DNA of 64,000 bases. Source: Demequina phytophila. GTDB taxonomy: Bacteria > Actinomycetota > Actinomycetes > Actinomycetales > Demequinaceae. The translations under genes and the position numbers were made by a program. A model generated the notes under the pieces. The model searched no databases and had not been told where the DNA came from. It saw only the letters and a list, made by a program, of their open reading frames with translations. Each line of letters opens with the position of its first letter. Within the stretch, counting starts at the first letter, position 1. Shown here piece after piece: positions 30,960-39,944 of the stretch. The DNA lies in NCBI RefSeq assembly GCF_000971135.1, contig NZ_BBLW01000003.1:186001-250000 (forward strand). Direction: 5' to 3'.

Positions 30960-31916
30960 CTACCGGGTTCCCGGCCGCCGACGCTCGACGTCGGGGCGCG
31001 GACGGTACTCGCGCGGGGCGATGCTCGGCGGCATGGCGCGGCGGGGCGGTGACGCGGGCAGGGATGCCTCGACGGGGACCCGTGCTCCGGTGCCCGGCTC
31101 GAGCAGCGTGAGCTCGGCGAGGAGGCGGTCGAGCTCGAGGGCCGAGGCGGGCCGGCGGCGGGGGTTCTTCTCCAGCAGGCGGACGATGAGGGAGGCCAGC
31201 TCCGGAGACACGTCGCCCGGCAGCGGGGGCACCGGGTCGTTCACCTGAGAGATCGCGATGTCGACCGCGCTCGCGGCCGTGAAGGGCCTCTTCCCCGCGA
31301 CCGCCTCGAACGCGATGATGCCGAGCGCGTACAGGTCGGAGGCCGGGGTGGCAGGCTTGCCGAGCGCGAGCTCCGGTGCGAGGTACTGCGCGGTGCCCAT
31401 CACCATGCCGGTGGCGGTCAGCGTGGTCTGGTCGGTGCCGCGGCTCACCCCGAAGTCGGTGATCTTCACCCGGTCGCCGTCCTGGACCAGCAGGTTGCCC
31501 GGCTTGATGTCGCGATGCATGATCCCGGCCGCGTGCGCGGCGTCGAGGCCGCGGCACGTGTGGCGCAGGATCGTGACGAGGCGCGCCTCGTCGAGCGTGC
31601 GCTCACGTTCGAGGATCGAGGACAGCGGCTCGCCCTCGACCAGCTCCATCACGATGTACGGCGTGCCGTCGTGCTCGCCGAAGTCGAACACCTGGGCGAT
31701 GTTGCCGTGCAGCAGGCCCGCGGCGTTCTTCGCCTCGTTGCGGAACCGCTTGAGGAACGTCTCGTTCTCCGCCGCGCCGTCCTTGAGGACCTTGATCGCG
31801 ACCTCTCGATCGAGGTCCGCATCGGTGCCCCGCCACACCTCGCCCATGCCCCCGACGGCCAGGAGGGAGCGCAGGACGTAGCGCCCGCCCAGGGTGGTGC
31901 CCGCGTGGATCGCCAT
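30960..31916 (-). CDS. pknA: Ser/Thr protein kinase PknA
   Basis: Partner kinase of PknB in regulating cell shape and division. 318 residues: P-loop AVGGMGEVW, K42 in VAIKVL, HRDIKPGN with D136, DFGVSR and APELALG. The C-terminal 50 residues are Pro/Arg-rich. Unlike M. tuberculosis PknA, no transmembrane helix or sensor domain follows, so this copy appears cytosolic. The start is 1 bp from the pbpA stop. Confidence 0.94.
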   Translation of the reverse strand: MAIHAGTTLGGRYVLRSLLAVGGMGEVWRGTDADLDREVAIKVLKDGAAENETFLKRFRNEAKNAAGLLHGNIAQVFDFGEHDGTPYIVMELVEGEPLSSILERERTLDEARLVTILRHTCRGLDAAHAAGIMHRDIKPGNLLVQDGDRVKITDFGVSRGTDQTTLTATGMVMGTAQYLAPELALGKPATPASDLYALGIIAFEAVAGKRPFTAASAVDIAISQVNDPVPPLPGDVSPELASLIVRLLEKNPRRRPASALELDRLLAELTLLEPGTGARVPVEASLPASPPRRAMPPSIAPREYRPRPDVERRRPGTR

Positions 31917-31917
31917 G

Positions 31918-33381
31918 TCAGCTGCCTCCCTGGGCCGCGATCGCGGCCTCCATCACGGTGCGGGCGATGGGCGCCGCGACGCGCCCGCCGGTGACCTCGC
32001 CCTCGGCGGAGCCGCCGTTCTCGACGAGCACCGCGACCGCCACCACCGGGTTGTCCGCGGGGGCGAACCCGACGAACCAGGTGTGCGGCTTGTCGCCCGT
32101 GCCCGTCTCCGCGGTGCCGGTCTTGCCGGCCACGTCGATGCCCGAGATCTGGGCCGCGGTGCCCGTGCCCGACTGCACCACCGCGACCATCATGTCGGTG
32201 AGCTCGTTCGCGTCCGACCGCGTCATGGGCGTGGACATCTCCTCCGGCTCGTACTCCTCGATGACCCGGAGGTCCGCGTCGCGGACGTTGTCCACCAGGT
32301 ACGGGCGCATGAGCACGCCGTCGTTCGCGATGCCCGCGGCGACCATCGCCATCTGCAGCGGCGTCGCGCGGTCGTCGTACTGGCCGATCGACGCCATGGC
32401 CGTCTGCGCCTCGTCCGGGTCCTCGGGGAGCCTCGAGGGCGTGACCGCGAGCGGGATCGACAGCTGCTCGCCCCAGCCGAACTCGGCGGCCTTGCGCTCC
32501 ACCACTCCCCACCCGAGCTGCATGCCCAGGTTCGCGAAGGACGTGTTGCAGCTCATCGCGAGGGAGTCCTCGAGGGTCTGACGCTCGTTGGCCGAGCACG
32601 ACTCGCCGCCGTAGTTCTCGATGGTCGTGGTGGTGAGGGGCAGCTCGAGCTCGTCCGGCGCGTAGAGCTCGGAGTCGGCGTCGTAGCCCGCCTCGAGCGC
32701 GGCCGCTGACACGATGAGCTTGAACGTCGAGCCCGGCGGGTAGGTGTCGCCCGCGATGGCCCGGTTGACCAGCGGGCCGTCCTCCTGCGCGAGCAGGTCC
32801 CGGTAGTTCTCGTCGACCTCGGCCGTGTTGTGGCCCGCGAGGAGTGCCGGGTCGTACGTGGGGCTCGTCACCATGGCGAGCACCTCCCCGGTGGACGGGT
32901 CGAGCGCGACCACCGCCCCGGCATCGTCCCCCAGCGCCTCCGCCGCCGCCTGCTGAACCTCCGCGTCGAGCGTCAGCTCGACGCTCGCGCCACGCTGCGT
33001 CTCCCCGGACACCAGGTTGCTGAGCCGGGTCCAGAAGAGCGAGTCGGCGGTGCCGGAGAGAAGGTCGTTCTCCGTCTGCTCGATCGCGGTGCGCCCGAAG
33101 ACGATGCTGTAGTAGCCCGTCGCGGCGGCGTACAGCGGGCCGTCGGCGTAGGTGCGCTGGTAGTTGAACGGGTCGTCGACGGGCTTGGACCACACCACGG
33201 ACTCGCCGTCGACCACGATGGGCCCGCGGAACGTGCCGTACTCGCGGTACAGCGTCCGGACGTTCCGGGCGTCGGCGTTGAGGTCGCCCGCGGCGATCAC
33301 CTGGATGTAGGACGCCGCGATCATCAGCGTGAGGAACATCGCGAGGACGATCACGGAGAGGCGGCGGACGGGCTCGTTCAC
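31918..33381 (-). CDS. pbpA: Penicillin-binding protein 2-type transpeptidase PbpA
   Basis: Class B PBP cross-linking peptidoglycan, partner of RodA. 487 residues: N-terminal membrane anchor about residues 8-28, PBP dimer-like domain, then transpeptidase with nucleophile S218 in PPGSTFK, SxN motif SCNTSF and KTG motif AGKTGTAE. GTG 33381 overlaps the rodA stop by 4 bp (GTGA). The lack of a long N-terminal module is typical of actinobacterial PbpA. Confidence 0.96.
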   Translation of the reverse strand: MNEPVRRLSVIVLAMFLTLMIAASYIQVIAAGDLNADARNVRTLYREYGTFRGPIVVDGESVVWSKPVDDPFNYQRTYADGPLYAAATGYYSIVFGRTAIEQTENDLLSGTADSLFWTRLSNLVSGETQRGASVELTLDAEVQQAAAEALGDDAGAVVALDPSTGEVLAMVTSPTYDPALLAGHNTAEVDENYRDLLAQEDGPLVNRAIAGDTYPPGSTFKLIVSAAALEAGYDADSELYAPDELELPLTTTTIENYGGESCSANERQTLEDSLAMSCNTSFANLGMQLGWGVVERKAAEFGWGEQLSIPLAVTPSRLPEDPDEAQTAMASIGQYDDRATPLQMAMVAAGIANDGVLMRPYLVDNVRDADLRVIEEYEPEEMSTPMTRSDANELTDMMVAVVQSGTGTAAQISGIDVAGKTGTAETGTGDKPHTWFVGFAPADNPVVAVAVLVENGGSAEGEVTGGRVAAPIARTVMEAAIAAQGGS

Positions 33382-34721
33382 GGCGTCATCACCTCCGGGC
33401 GGCGGGCCTGGTCGGAGATGCGCAGCAGGAGGCCCACGATCAGCCAGTTCGCGAGCATGGAGGAGCCGCCGTACGCGAGGAACGGCGTGGTGAGACCCGT
33501 GAGGGGGATCACGCGGGTGACGCCGCCGACCACGATGAACACCTGCAGCGCGATCGCGAAGCCCAGGCCGGCGGCGAGCAGCTTGCCGAAGCCGTGGCGG
33601 ACTCCGATCGCGGTGCGCATGGCGCGCTGCACGATGATGACGTAGAGCGTGAGGATCGCCATGAGGCCCGTGAGGCCCAGCTCCTCGCCGATCGACGCGA
33701 CGATGAAGTCCGACTCCGCGTAGGGGACCAGGTCGGGGCGTCCCTCGCCCAACCCGGTGCCGAACAGGCCTCCCGAGGCCATGCCGAACAGGCCGCGCAC
33801 CAGCTGCTCGGACGCGCCGGAGCTGTAGACGTCCGCGTCGAGCGCATGGAGCCACGCGGTGTAGCGCGAGCCCACGTGGCTGAACAGCGAGCCCGCGAGG
33901 ACCGCGCCGACGGCGAACATGCCGAGGCCGACCACCACCCAGCTGAGCCGCTCGGTGGCGACGTAGAGCATGGCGACGAAGATCCCGAACAGCAGCAGCG
34001 ACGTGCCGAGGTCGCGCTCGTAGATCTGGACGAGCATCGCGGCGGCCCAGACGAGCGCGAGCGGGCCCATGTCGCGGGGGCGCGGGAAGCGCATCCCTAG
34101 GATCTTGGGGCCGGCGAGCGCGAGGGTGTCGCGGTTGGACACCAGGAAACCGGCGAAGAAGATGACGAACGCGATCTTCGCGAACTCGCCCGGCTGGAGC
34201 GACTTGCCGAACACGCTGATCCAGATGCGCGCGCCGTTGATCTGCGAGCCGAGCCCGGGGACGAGCGGCAGCAGGAGCCCCACGAGGCCCAGGATCCCGG
34301 CGGTGTAGGTGAAGCGGCGCAGCAGCCGGTAGTCGCGGATCAGCAGGATCACCAGGAGCGCGAGCCCGATCCCGAGCAGCGTCCAGAGGGTCTGGATCTC
34401 GCCGAAGTTCGTGTCGCGGCCACGGCCCGCGTAGGCGAAGTCCATGCGGCGGATCACGGCGAGGCCGATGCCGTTGAGCGCGAGCACGGCCGGGACCAGC
34501 ACCGGGTCCGCGAACGGCGCCCAGCGGCGGATCGCGAGGTGGATCCCGAGCGCGACGATGGTCCAGCCGCCGGCGTAGAGGGCGAGCTCGTCGAGCTCGA
34601 GGAAGTCCGCGTGATAGTCGACCAGGCCGCGCGCGAGCACGGCGATCGCGACGGCGAGCCCCAGGAGCGCGAGCTCGCCGCGGCGGCCGGTGCGGACCTG
34701 GACGTCGGTGACGGTCGCCAC
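33378..34721 (-). CDS. rodA: FtsW/RodA/SpoVE-family glycosyltransferase RodA
   Basis: SEDS peptidoglycan polymerase acting with PbpA in elongation. 447 residues, about twelve transmembrane helices. Motifs: GLAVIRRMDFAY, INGARIWISVFGKSLQPGEFAKIAFVIFFAGFL (SEDS signature around residue 165), ALVWAAAMLVQIYERDLGTSLLLFGIF with the catalytic-type Asp in RDLG, and GVTRVIPLTGLTTPFLAYGGSSML near the C-terminus. GTG start shares one base with the pstP stop (TAGTG). Confidence 0.96.
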   Translation of the reverse strand: MATVTDVQVRTGRRGELALLGLAVAIAVLARGLVDYHADFLELDELALYAGGWTIVALGIHLAIRRWAPFADPVLVPAVLALNGIGLAVIRRMDFAYAGRGRDTNFGEIQTLWTLLGIGLALLVILLIRDYRLLRRFTYTAGILGLVGLLLPLVPGLGSQINGARIWISVFGKSLQPGEFAKIAFVIFFAGFLVSNRDTLALAGPKILGMRFPRPRDMGPLALVWAAAMLVQIYERDLGTSLLLFGIFVAMLYVATERLSWVVVGLGMFAVGAVLAGSLFSHVGSRYTAWLHALDADVYSSGASEQLVRGLFGMASGGLFGTGLGEGRPDLVPYAESDFIVASIGEELGLTGLMAILTLYVIIVQRAMRTAIGVRHGFGKLLAAGLGFAIALQVFIVVGGVTRVIPLTGLTTPFLAYGGSSMLANWLIVGLLLRISDQARRPEVMTP

Positions 34722-35920
34722 TACGCGTCCGCCTCCAACGAGCTCACGACCCCGGCGGCCTCCTCGAGGGTGGGTACCCGGATCGCTCCGGTGACGCGTT
34801 CGCGCTGGTAGGGGGCGAGCTCATCGACGAGGATCTCGGTCTTCTCCACCACGTGGGAGAGCTCCCAGGTGCCGATGGTCGCGGGGATGCCGCGGTAGAT
34901 GGTGACGAAGCCCTCGTCCGCGCCCACGTAGTACTGCTGCTGGGACCACCAGTAGCCGCCCCACGCCGCTCCGACCAGCACCAGCAGGGTCACGAAGGGC
35001 AGGATCCAGGGGCGCAGCCGCTGCCAGCCCTCTCGGGAGGGCTCCTCGTCGTCGTCCGGCTCCTCGCGGGCGGCGAGACGCGCGGCCTTGCCCGCGGGCG
35101 AGTCGCCGCCCGCGGACGGCTTGCGCCGGTCGCGGGCCGCGGAGCCGACGATCTGCGACGTGGTCGCCGGGCCCACGCCGTCCGGCGAGGCGTCGATGTC
35201 GACGATGTCGCCGATGACGCACGTGACGTTGTCGGGCGCGCCCGCGGCGAGCGCGAGCCCCACCAGCGCGTCGGCGCAGTCGCCCGGGTCCTCGACCTCG
35301 AGCAGCGTCTTCTGCATGGTGTCCTTGCTCACCACGCCGGACAGGCCGTCGGAGCACAGGAGCCAGCGGTCGCCCGCGCGGGTCTCGCGCACGGAGATGT
35401 CGACGGGCACGTCCGCGTCGATGTCACCGAGCACGCGCAGCAGCATCGAGCGCTTGGGGTGGTGCTCGGCGTCCGCCACGGAGAGGCGGCCGGTGTCGAC
35501 CAGGTGCTGGACGAAGCTGTGGTCCGTGGTGATCTGGTTGAGCTCGCCGTCGCGCAGCAGGTAGGCGCGCGAGTCGCCGATGTGCGCCATCGACAGCGTC
35601 GAGCCCGAGCGCAGCAGCGCGGTGACCGTGGTGCCCAGACCGGAGAGCTCCGGATCGTTGCGGGCGCGGTCGACGATTTGCGCGTGAGCGTCGGAGATCG
35701 CCTCCTTGAGCTCGTCGAGCGCGTCGTCGGGCCCGTGGGACTCGCCCTCGAGCGCCGCGAGGCGCGCGATCGCGATGGAGGAGGCGATGTCGCCGCCCGC
35801 CGCGCCGCCCATGCCGTCCGCGACCGCGAGGAGGTGGGGGCCCGCGAAGCCGGAGTCCTGGTTGTTGGAGCGCACGAGACCGACATCGGACCGCGCGGCG
35901 AAGTGGATGCCCAGGTACAT
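34721..35920 (-). CDS. pstP: PP2C-family Ser/Thr phosphatase PstP
   Basis: Metal-dependent phosphatase reversing PknA/PknB phosphorylation. 399 residues: PP2C domain 1-235 (ARSDVGLVRSNNQDSG, LLAVADGMGGAAGG, HIGDSRAYLLRDG, LLCSDGLSGVV, GAPDNVTCVIGD, carrying the metal-binding Asp residues). A disordered linker, one transmembrane helix about residues 303-325 and an extracellular C-terminal domain of about 70 residues follow. The start overlaps the fhaB stop by one base (TGATG). Confidence 0.96.
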   Translation of the reverse strand: MYLGIHFAARSDVGLVRSNNQDSGFAGPHLLAVADGMGGAAGGDIASSIAIARLAALEGESHGPDDALDELKEAISDAHAQIVDRARNDPELSGLGTTVTALLRSGSTLSMAHIGDSRAYLLRDGELNQITTDHSFVQHLVDTGRLSVADAEHHPKRSMLLRVLGDIDADVPVDISVRETRAGDRWLLCSDGLSGVVSKDTMQKTLLEVEDPGDCADALVGLALAAGAPDNVTCVIGDIVDIDASPDGVGPATTSQIVGSAARDRRKPSAGGDSPAGKAARLAAREEPDDDEEPSREGWQRLRPWILPFVTLLVLVGAAWGGYWWSQQQYYVGADEGFVTIYRGIPATIGTWELSHVVEKTEILVDELAPYQRERVTGAIRVPTLEEAAGVVSSLEADA

Positions 35921-36438
35921 CAGCCGCGCAGCTCCAGGGCGGTCGCGCCGATGCGGATGACGTCGCCGCCGCGGAACGGCACGGGGTCCGTCACCTTCTG
36001 GTTGCCGAGGTACGTGCCGTTCGTCGAGCCGAGGTCCTCGACCATCCAGCGGTCTCCTTCGGGGTAGATGCGGCAGTGGCGTGCCGAGCAGTAGTCGTCG
36101 TCGATCACGAGCGTGCACGTGCTCGCGCGCCCCACCAGCACCGGCGCGGCGCCGAGTGGGATGGTGGTGCCCTTGAGCGGCCCCGCCGTCACCGCGAGGT
36201 GACCGGCCGAGGGGTCCTTGGTCGAGATCGACCCGGTGCGCAGGCCCGTGGCCGCCCGGCTGGGCGACGCGACCTTCTCAGCCCGGGCATCGTCCTTCTT
36301 CGACTCCCTGCCGCGGCCGCGCGCGGTGACGCGCGTGCCGTACAGGTCCGCGCGCAGCACCGCGATGGCGGACAGCACGAGCGCCCACAGCAGGACCAGG
36401 AAGCCCATGCGCAGGAGGGTGATCGACAGCTGGCTCAC
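35920..36438 (-). CDS. fhaB: FHA-domain membrane protein FhaB (FipA)
   Basis: Phosphothreonine-binding adaptor linking the kinases to division and elongation. 172 residues: N-terminal transmembrane helix (about 10-30), basic linker with candidate phosphosites, C-terminal FHA domain (VLVGRASTCTLVIDDDYCSARHCRIYPEGDRWMVEDLGSTNGTYLG split over about 98-145, with the GR, SxxH and NGT core). GTG 36438 start, 1 bp after fhaA. Confidence 0.94.
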   Translation of the reverse strand: MSQLSITLLRMGFLVLLWALVLSAIAVLRADLYGTRVTARGRGRESKKDDARAEKVASPSRAATGLRTGSISTKDPSAGHLAVTAGPLKGTTIPLGAAPVLVGRASTCTLVIDDDYCSARHCRIYPEGDRWMVEDLGSTNGTYLGNQKVTDPVPFRGGDVIRIGATALELRG

Positions 36439-36439
36439 G

Positions 36440-37147
36440 TCAGTAGTCCTCGTCCCCGTCGACGGCGTCCCAGTACATGAGGGTGGTGCGGCCGATCGTG
36501 ATGGCGTTGCCGTCCAGCAGCGTCGCCTCGCTCACCCGCTGGTCCTCGACCATGGTGCCGTTGGTGGAGCCGAGGTCCGTGAGGATGGTGCCGTGGTCCG
36601 TCACCTCGAGGCGGACGTGCTTGCGGCTCACGCCCGTGTCATCCACCACGATGTCCGCCTCCGAGCCGCGGCCGATGGTGGTCGACTCGCCCGTGAGGTA
36701 GTAGCGCGTGCCGTCGATGTCGAGCAGCGGGTAGCGCGAGCTGGTGTTCGTGCCGGTGGCCGGGGCAACGGGGCCGCGGGTGGTGCGGGACACCACGGCG
36801 TAGCGGCCGGTCGCGAGGGTCTCGTCGACGTCGAAGGCGACGTCCACGGCGCCCACGAAGGAGTAGCGCTGGCGCTCGGCGTGCGCGCGTACGGAGTCGA
36901 CCAGCTCGTGGCGGAGGGCGTCCGCGCCCCACTGCTCGACCGTCTCCATGTCCGCGGGCGCGAGCGCGATCCCGTATTCATTAGGGGCGACCGTGCGGCC
37001 GCGGTCCACGACCGCCGCGCGGGCGTCGCACTCGCGCTTCACGGCGGCGGCCAGCTCGACCGGCTTGACCCCCGCCTTGAAGGTGCGCGCGAACGCGTTC
37101 TGCATCACGTTCTCTACTCCGCGCTCGAAGCGGTCCAGCACACCCAT
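36440..37147 (-). CDS. fhaA: FHA-domain protein FhaA (DUF3662 plus FHA)
   Basis: First gene of the envelope-growth operon; a phosphothreonine adaptor that in mycobacteria binds the MviN/MurJ system and PbpA. 235 residues: DUF3662 N-terminal domain (MGVLDRFERGVENVMQNAFARTFK ... PNEYGIALAP) and C-terminal FHA domain (TTIGRGSEADIVVDDTGVSRKHVRLEV, DLGSTNGTMV). I chose ATG 37147, since MGVLDRFERG is the conserved start; ATG 37156 is possible. Transcription starts opposite the tRNA-Leu gene. Confidence 0.95.
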   Translation of the reverse strand: MGVLDRFERGVENVMQNAFARTFKAGVKPVELAAAVKRECDARAAVVDRGRTVAPNEYGIALAPADMETVEQWGADALRHELVDSVRAHAERQRYSFVGAVDVAFDVDETLATGRYAVVSRTTRGPVAPATGTNTSSRYPLLDIDGTRYYLTGESTTIGRGSEADIVVDDTGVSRKHVRLEVTDHGTILTDLGSTNGTMVEDQRVSEATLLDGNAITIGRTTLMYWDAVDGDEDY

Positions 37148-37195
37148 GCCCGCCATCGTATAGGCCTCTGAAACCGTGCTAGAGTTACCCGGCGC

Positions 37196-37282
37196 GCGCG
37201 AGTGGCGGAATAGGCAGACGCGCACGGTTCAGGTCCGTGTGCCCGAAAGGGCGTGGGGGTTCAACTCCCCCCTCGCGCACCA
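37196..37282 (+). tRNA. tRNA-Leu (anticodon CAG)
   Basis: Class II tRNA with a long variable arm. Acceptor GCGCGAG pairs with CTCGCGC, anticodon stem CACGG/CCGTG with anticodon CAG at 37230-37232, variable arm GTGCCCGAAAGGGCGT, T-arm GGGGGTTCAACTCCCCC, discriminator A37279. CCA is encoded (37280-37282), unlike the other two tRNAs here. Confidence 0.98.
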
Positions 37283-37287
37283 TATGA

Positions 37288-37322
37288 GAAGGCCCCCGGG
37301 GTATCCCCGGGGGCCTTCTTCC
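37288..37322 (+). terminator. Terminator after tRNA-Leu
   Basis: 14-bp perfect stem GAAGGCCCCCGGGG / CCCCGGGGGCCTTC with a TAT loop, followed by TTCCTT. It probably also serves the convergent PCMT gene. Confidence 0.88.
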
Positions 37323-37342
37323 TTGTCCGCGCGGCGCGCGCC

Positions 37343-37933
37343 TCACCCTCCGACGAGCGGGACGAACTGGTAGGAGCCGTGCTCGGTCACCCGAGCCTCG
37401 CCGGGGGCGTCGCGCGGCGGGAACCCGCGCACGACGCGGAGCATGGTCCCGGCGACGGGCGCGACCATGACCCCGCCGGGAGCGAGCTGCGCCACCAGCG
37501 ACAGGGGCAGCTCGCTGGCCATGGCCGAGACGAGGATCCTGTCGAACGGCGCCTCGTCGGGCGCGCCGAGCGCGCCTTGCCCCGCGCGGACCAGCCGCAC
37601 GCACGGCACGCCCGCCGCCTCGACGTTCGCGGCGCCGAACGCGGCGAGCTCCGGAACGATCTCAAGCGCGAGCACCCAGCCGTCCGGCCCCGTCAGCTCG
37701 CCCAGCAGCGCCGAGGTCCACCCGGAGCCGGCGCCCACGTCGAGCACGCGCATCCCCGGTGCGACGTCGAGCAGCACCAGCATGTCGCCGACGGTGTGAG
37801 GCTGGCTGTTGGTCTGGCCGTAGCCGATCGCCAGCGGCGCGTCCCATGCGGCCGACCCTCGCACGTCCGGGGGTAGGAACCGACGGCGCGGCTGGGCGGC
37901 GAAGGCGGCGGCGACCCGATCGGCGGGATCCAT
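37343..37933 (-). CDS. Protein-L-isoaspartate O-methyltransferase-like methyltransferase
   Basis: SAM-dependent methyltransferase of the PCMT family, repairing isoaspartyl residues. 196 residues: N-terminal RRRFLPPDVRGSAAWDAPLAIGYGQTNSQPHTVGDM (the GxGQTxSxPxxV substrate-side motif), SAM site VLDVGAGSGWTSALLGELTG, and post-I region LVSAMASELPLSLVAQLAPGG. Slightly shorter than the usual 210 residues. Divergent from the NlpC/P60 gene. Confidence 0.88.
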   Translation of the reverse strand: MDPADRVAAAFAAQPRRRFLPPDVRGSAAWDAPLAIGYGQTNSQPHTVGDMLVLLDVAPGMRVLDVGAGSGWTSALLGELTGPDGWVLALEIVPELAAFGAANVEAAGVPCVRLVRAGQGALGAPDEAPFDRILVSAMASELPLSLVAQLAPGGVMVAPVAGTMLRVVRGFPPRDAPGEARVTEHGSYQFVPLVGG

Positions 37934-38187
37934 GCCTCCAGCACATCACCGCTGGCGCCAGGCGCGCGTGTCCGGCTCAGCGGCGAGGCGGGACTCACTC
38001 CTCACCCGGGCCGGGTGCTCGCCAGCAAAATCGCTGTTATTCGGCTACATTGCGACGCGCAAGAGTCCCCTCCCCAGCGATCGCGGCACCTGACGCGCGC
38101 GTCGGGCCCGAGGTCCGGGAGCGGGACGGGTGAGGGCGTGCGACCGGTTCGGCGGGCGTGCGCGGGTGACGGCTGGGGGGCCACGTG
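37934..38187. other. Leader region upstream of the NlpC/P60 gene
   Basis: No gene seen. It holds the palindrome CTGGCGCCAG (37952-37961) and a candidate -10 TACATT at 38046-38051. A G+C-rich stretch of about 130 nt follows before GTG 38188, long enough to be a structured 5' leader. I could not match it to the c-di-AMP (ydaO) riboswitch often found before such genes. Confidence 0.35.
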
Positions 38188-39813
38188 GTGAACGTCGTGC
38201 GTGCTGGGGCGAGTGTGGACGACGGCCGTCGGAGGACGCGGTCGGGGCCTGCCGCGCGAGCGGCGATCGCCCCCCTCGCGGTGGTCGCGGTCCTCGCCGC
38301 ACTCGTGCTCGTTCCGGCGACGCCCGCTCTGGCCGAGGAAGGTGCCCCTGCACCGGAGCCGGGCGTGGGTTCGTCCGCGGACCCCGCCGAGCTGCCGGAC
38401 GGCACGGACCCCGCGGCACCGGACCCAGACCCGGTGGTGGTGAGCGGTGGCAGGGTCGCCGCGACGACGGCCGGGGCCTCCGCCAACGCGCTCCACCTCA
38501 CGGGCGAGGCGACCTTCACCGCGACCGGTGACCCCGACTCTCTCGGCGGGGACCCGTTCATGGCGGCGGTCACCTACACCCTCGATACCGGCCGCACGGT
38601 GACCGAGCGCCGCGCCGCCACCGTCACGCGCGTGACCGCCGCCGGACACGCGTGGGCGGTGCCGTTCGACCGCACCGTGGGCAGCAGCGGACGGGTGACC
38701 GTCGCGCTCGGCGGGGTCACGGCCGCGGCGCGCTTCGGCAAGGTGGACTCGAGCACCTCACGCTGGGCGGTCACGGGCACCACCAAGGAGATCAAGGCCG
38801 GTACGACCTGGAGCCGCCGCGCGACCGTCACCCCCGCATACGGCCGCGTGGTCCACCTGCAGGCCTATCGCGACGGACGGTGGACCACGGTCAAGAGAGC
38901 CCGCACGGCGAACGCGCGCACCGCCACCGTGGCGTTCACCTTCGACGGCGATGACTCCCGTTGGTACGCGACCGGGCGCTCGACGTACCGGTACCGCGTG
39001 GTCGCACCGGCGACGCGCGCGCTGCGGGCCGCCACCAGCCCCGCGCTCACGGTCCGTCCCACCATGGCGTACCGGGCGCGGACCCGGCACATCCAACCGG
39101 TGCTGTCGATCGCCCAGAAGCCCGGTGGCTACTCGCTCGAGCCGGGCCGGAACGGCAACAAGGTCAAGGCCGTGCAGCGCGCGCTCGGAATGGGGAGCCG
39201 CTGGGAGACCATGGACGCCGCCACGGTGGACCGTGTCCGGCGGTTCCAGCGGAGCCGCGGCATCCCGTCGACAGGCGTGGTGAACGAGCGCACCTGGCGC
39301 GCACTCGGCCTCAGCGCCGCGTCCTGGACCGAACTGGGCGGCTACACGCACCCGGTGGTGGCCGACCGCTCGTCCACCCGCGCCGAGCGCATCGAGATCA
39401 TGATCTCGACGGCCATGACCTACGTGGGATCCGAGTACGTGTGGGGCGGCTCCGGCACGCCGCGCGAGGGCGCCGACTGCTCGGGGCTCGTCATGCAGGC
39501 GATGTACGCGGCGGGCATGCCCACCGGCGGCACGGACGTGGTGCGGCACACCGATCCGGGCTTCCGCACCACGCGTGCGCTCTACGGTGCGAACTACGAG
39601 CATGTGCCGCTGTCGCGGGCCAAGCGTGGCGACCTCATCTTCTTCACGTCGAACGGCGGCACCGCGTCCGGGATCATCCACATGGGCATCTATCTGGGCG
39701 GCGGCCGCATGGTCGACATGTCGACCACCAGCAACACCACCCAGGCCCGGTCGATCCACGCGCTGGACCGCTACACGGACATCGTCCCCGAGGTGGTGCG
39801 CGTCTTCTCCTGA
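38188..39813 (+). CDS. Secreted NlpC/P60 peptidoglycan hydrolase with PG-binding domain
   Basis: Exported endopeptidase cleaving peptidoglycan stem peptides. About 541 residues: signal peptide (basic GRRRTRSGPAARAA, hydrophobic core, cleavage near TPALAEE), a Thr/Arg-rich beta region of about 250 residues of unknown fold, a PG_binding_1 domain (about 315-372, GRNGNKVKAVQRALGMG ... GIPSTGVVNERTWRAL), and C-terminal NlpC/P60 (YVWGGSGTPREGADCSGLVMQAMYAAG with nucleophile Cys in DCSG; HMGIYLGGGRMVDM with His). GTG 38188 is 7 nt from GGGGGG; GTG 38185 is also possible. Preceded by a long G+C-rich leader. Confidence 0.93.
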   Translation: MNVVRAGASVDDGRRRTRSGPAARAAIAPLAVVAVLAALVLVPATPALAEEGAPAPEPGVGSSADPAELPDGTDPAAPDPDPVVVSGGRVAATTAGASANALHLTGEATFTATGDPDSLGGDPFMAAVTYTLDTGRTVTERRAATVTRVTAAGHAWAVPFDRTVGSSGRVTVALGGVTAAARFGKVDSSTSRWAVTGTTKEIKAGTTWSRRATVTPAYGRVVHLQAYRDGRWTTVKRARTANARTATVAFTFDGDDSRWYATGRSTYRYRVVAPATRALRAATSPALTVRPTMAYRARTRHIQPVLSIAQKPGGYSLEPGRNGNKVKAVQRALGMGSRWETMDAATVDRVRRFQRSRGIPSTGVVNERTWRALGLSAASWTELGGYTHPVVADRSSTRAERIEIMISTAMTYVGSEYVWGGSGTPREGADCSGLVMQAMYAAGMPTGGTDVVRHTDPGFRTTRALYGANYEHVPLSRAKRGDLIFFTSNGGTASGIIHMGIYLGGGRMVDMSTTSNTTQARSIHALDRYTDIVPEVVRVFS

Positions 39814-39944
39814 GCGTGCGGGCCGCGCTGCCCGCCGGTGCTGTACCTTGCGATCGGTGAGTACGAGGAGGGGCGATGCATCCGACCGGCGAAGGCCGAT
39901 TCCGCGCGCGTGCCCAATCGCCGGCCCACGTGAGGGGCGAGTAG

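Noticed and set aside
30707-33110. Sites such as CGACGATGC (about 30699) and AGACGATGC (about 33098) as further copies of the 10-mer
   Set aside because: They miss the GG of the core and are within expected near-matches, so they were not counted.
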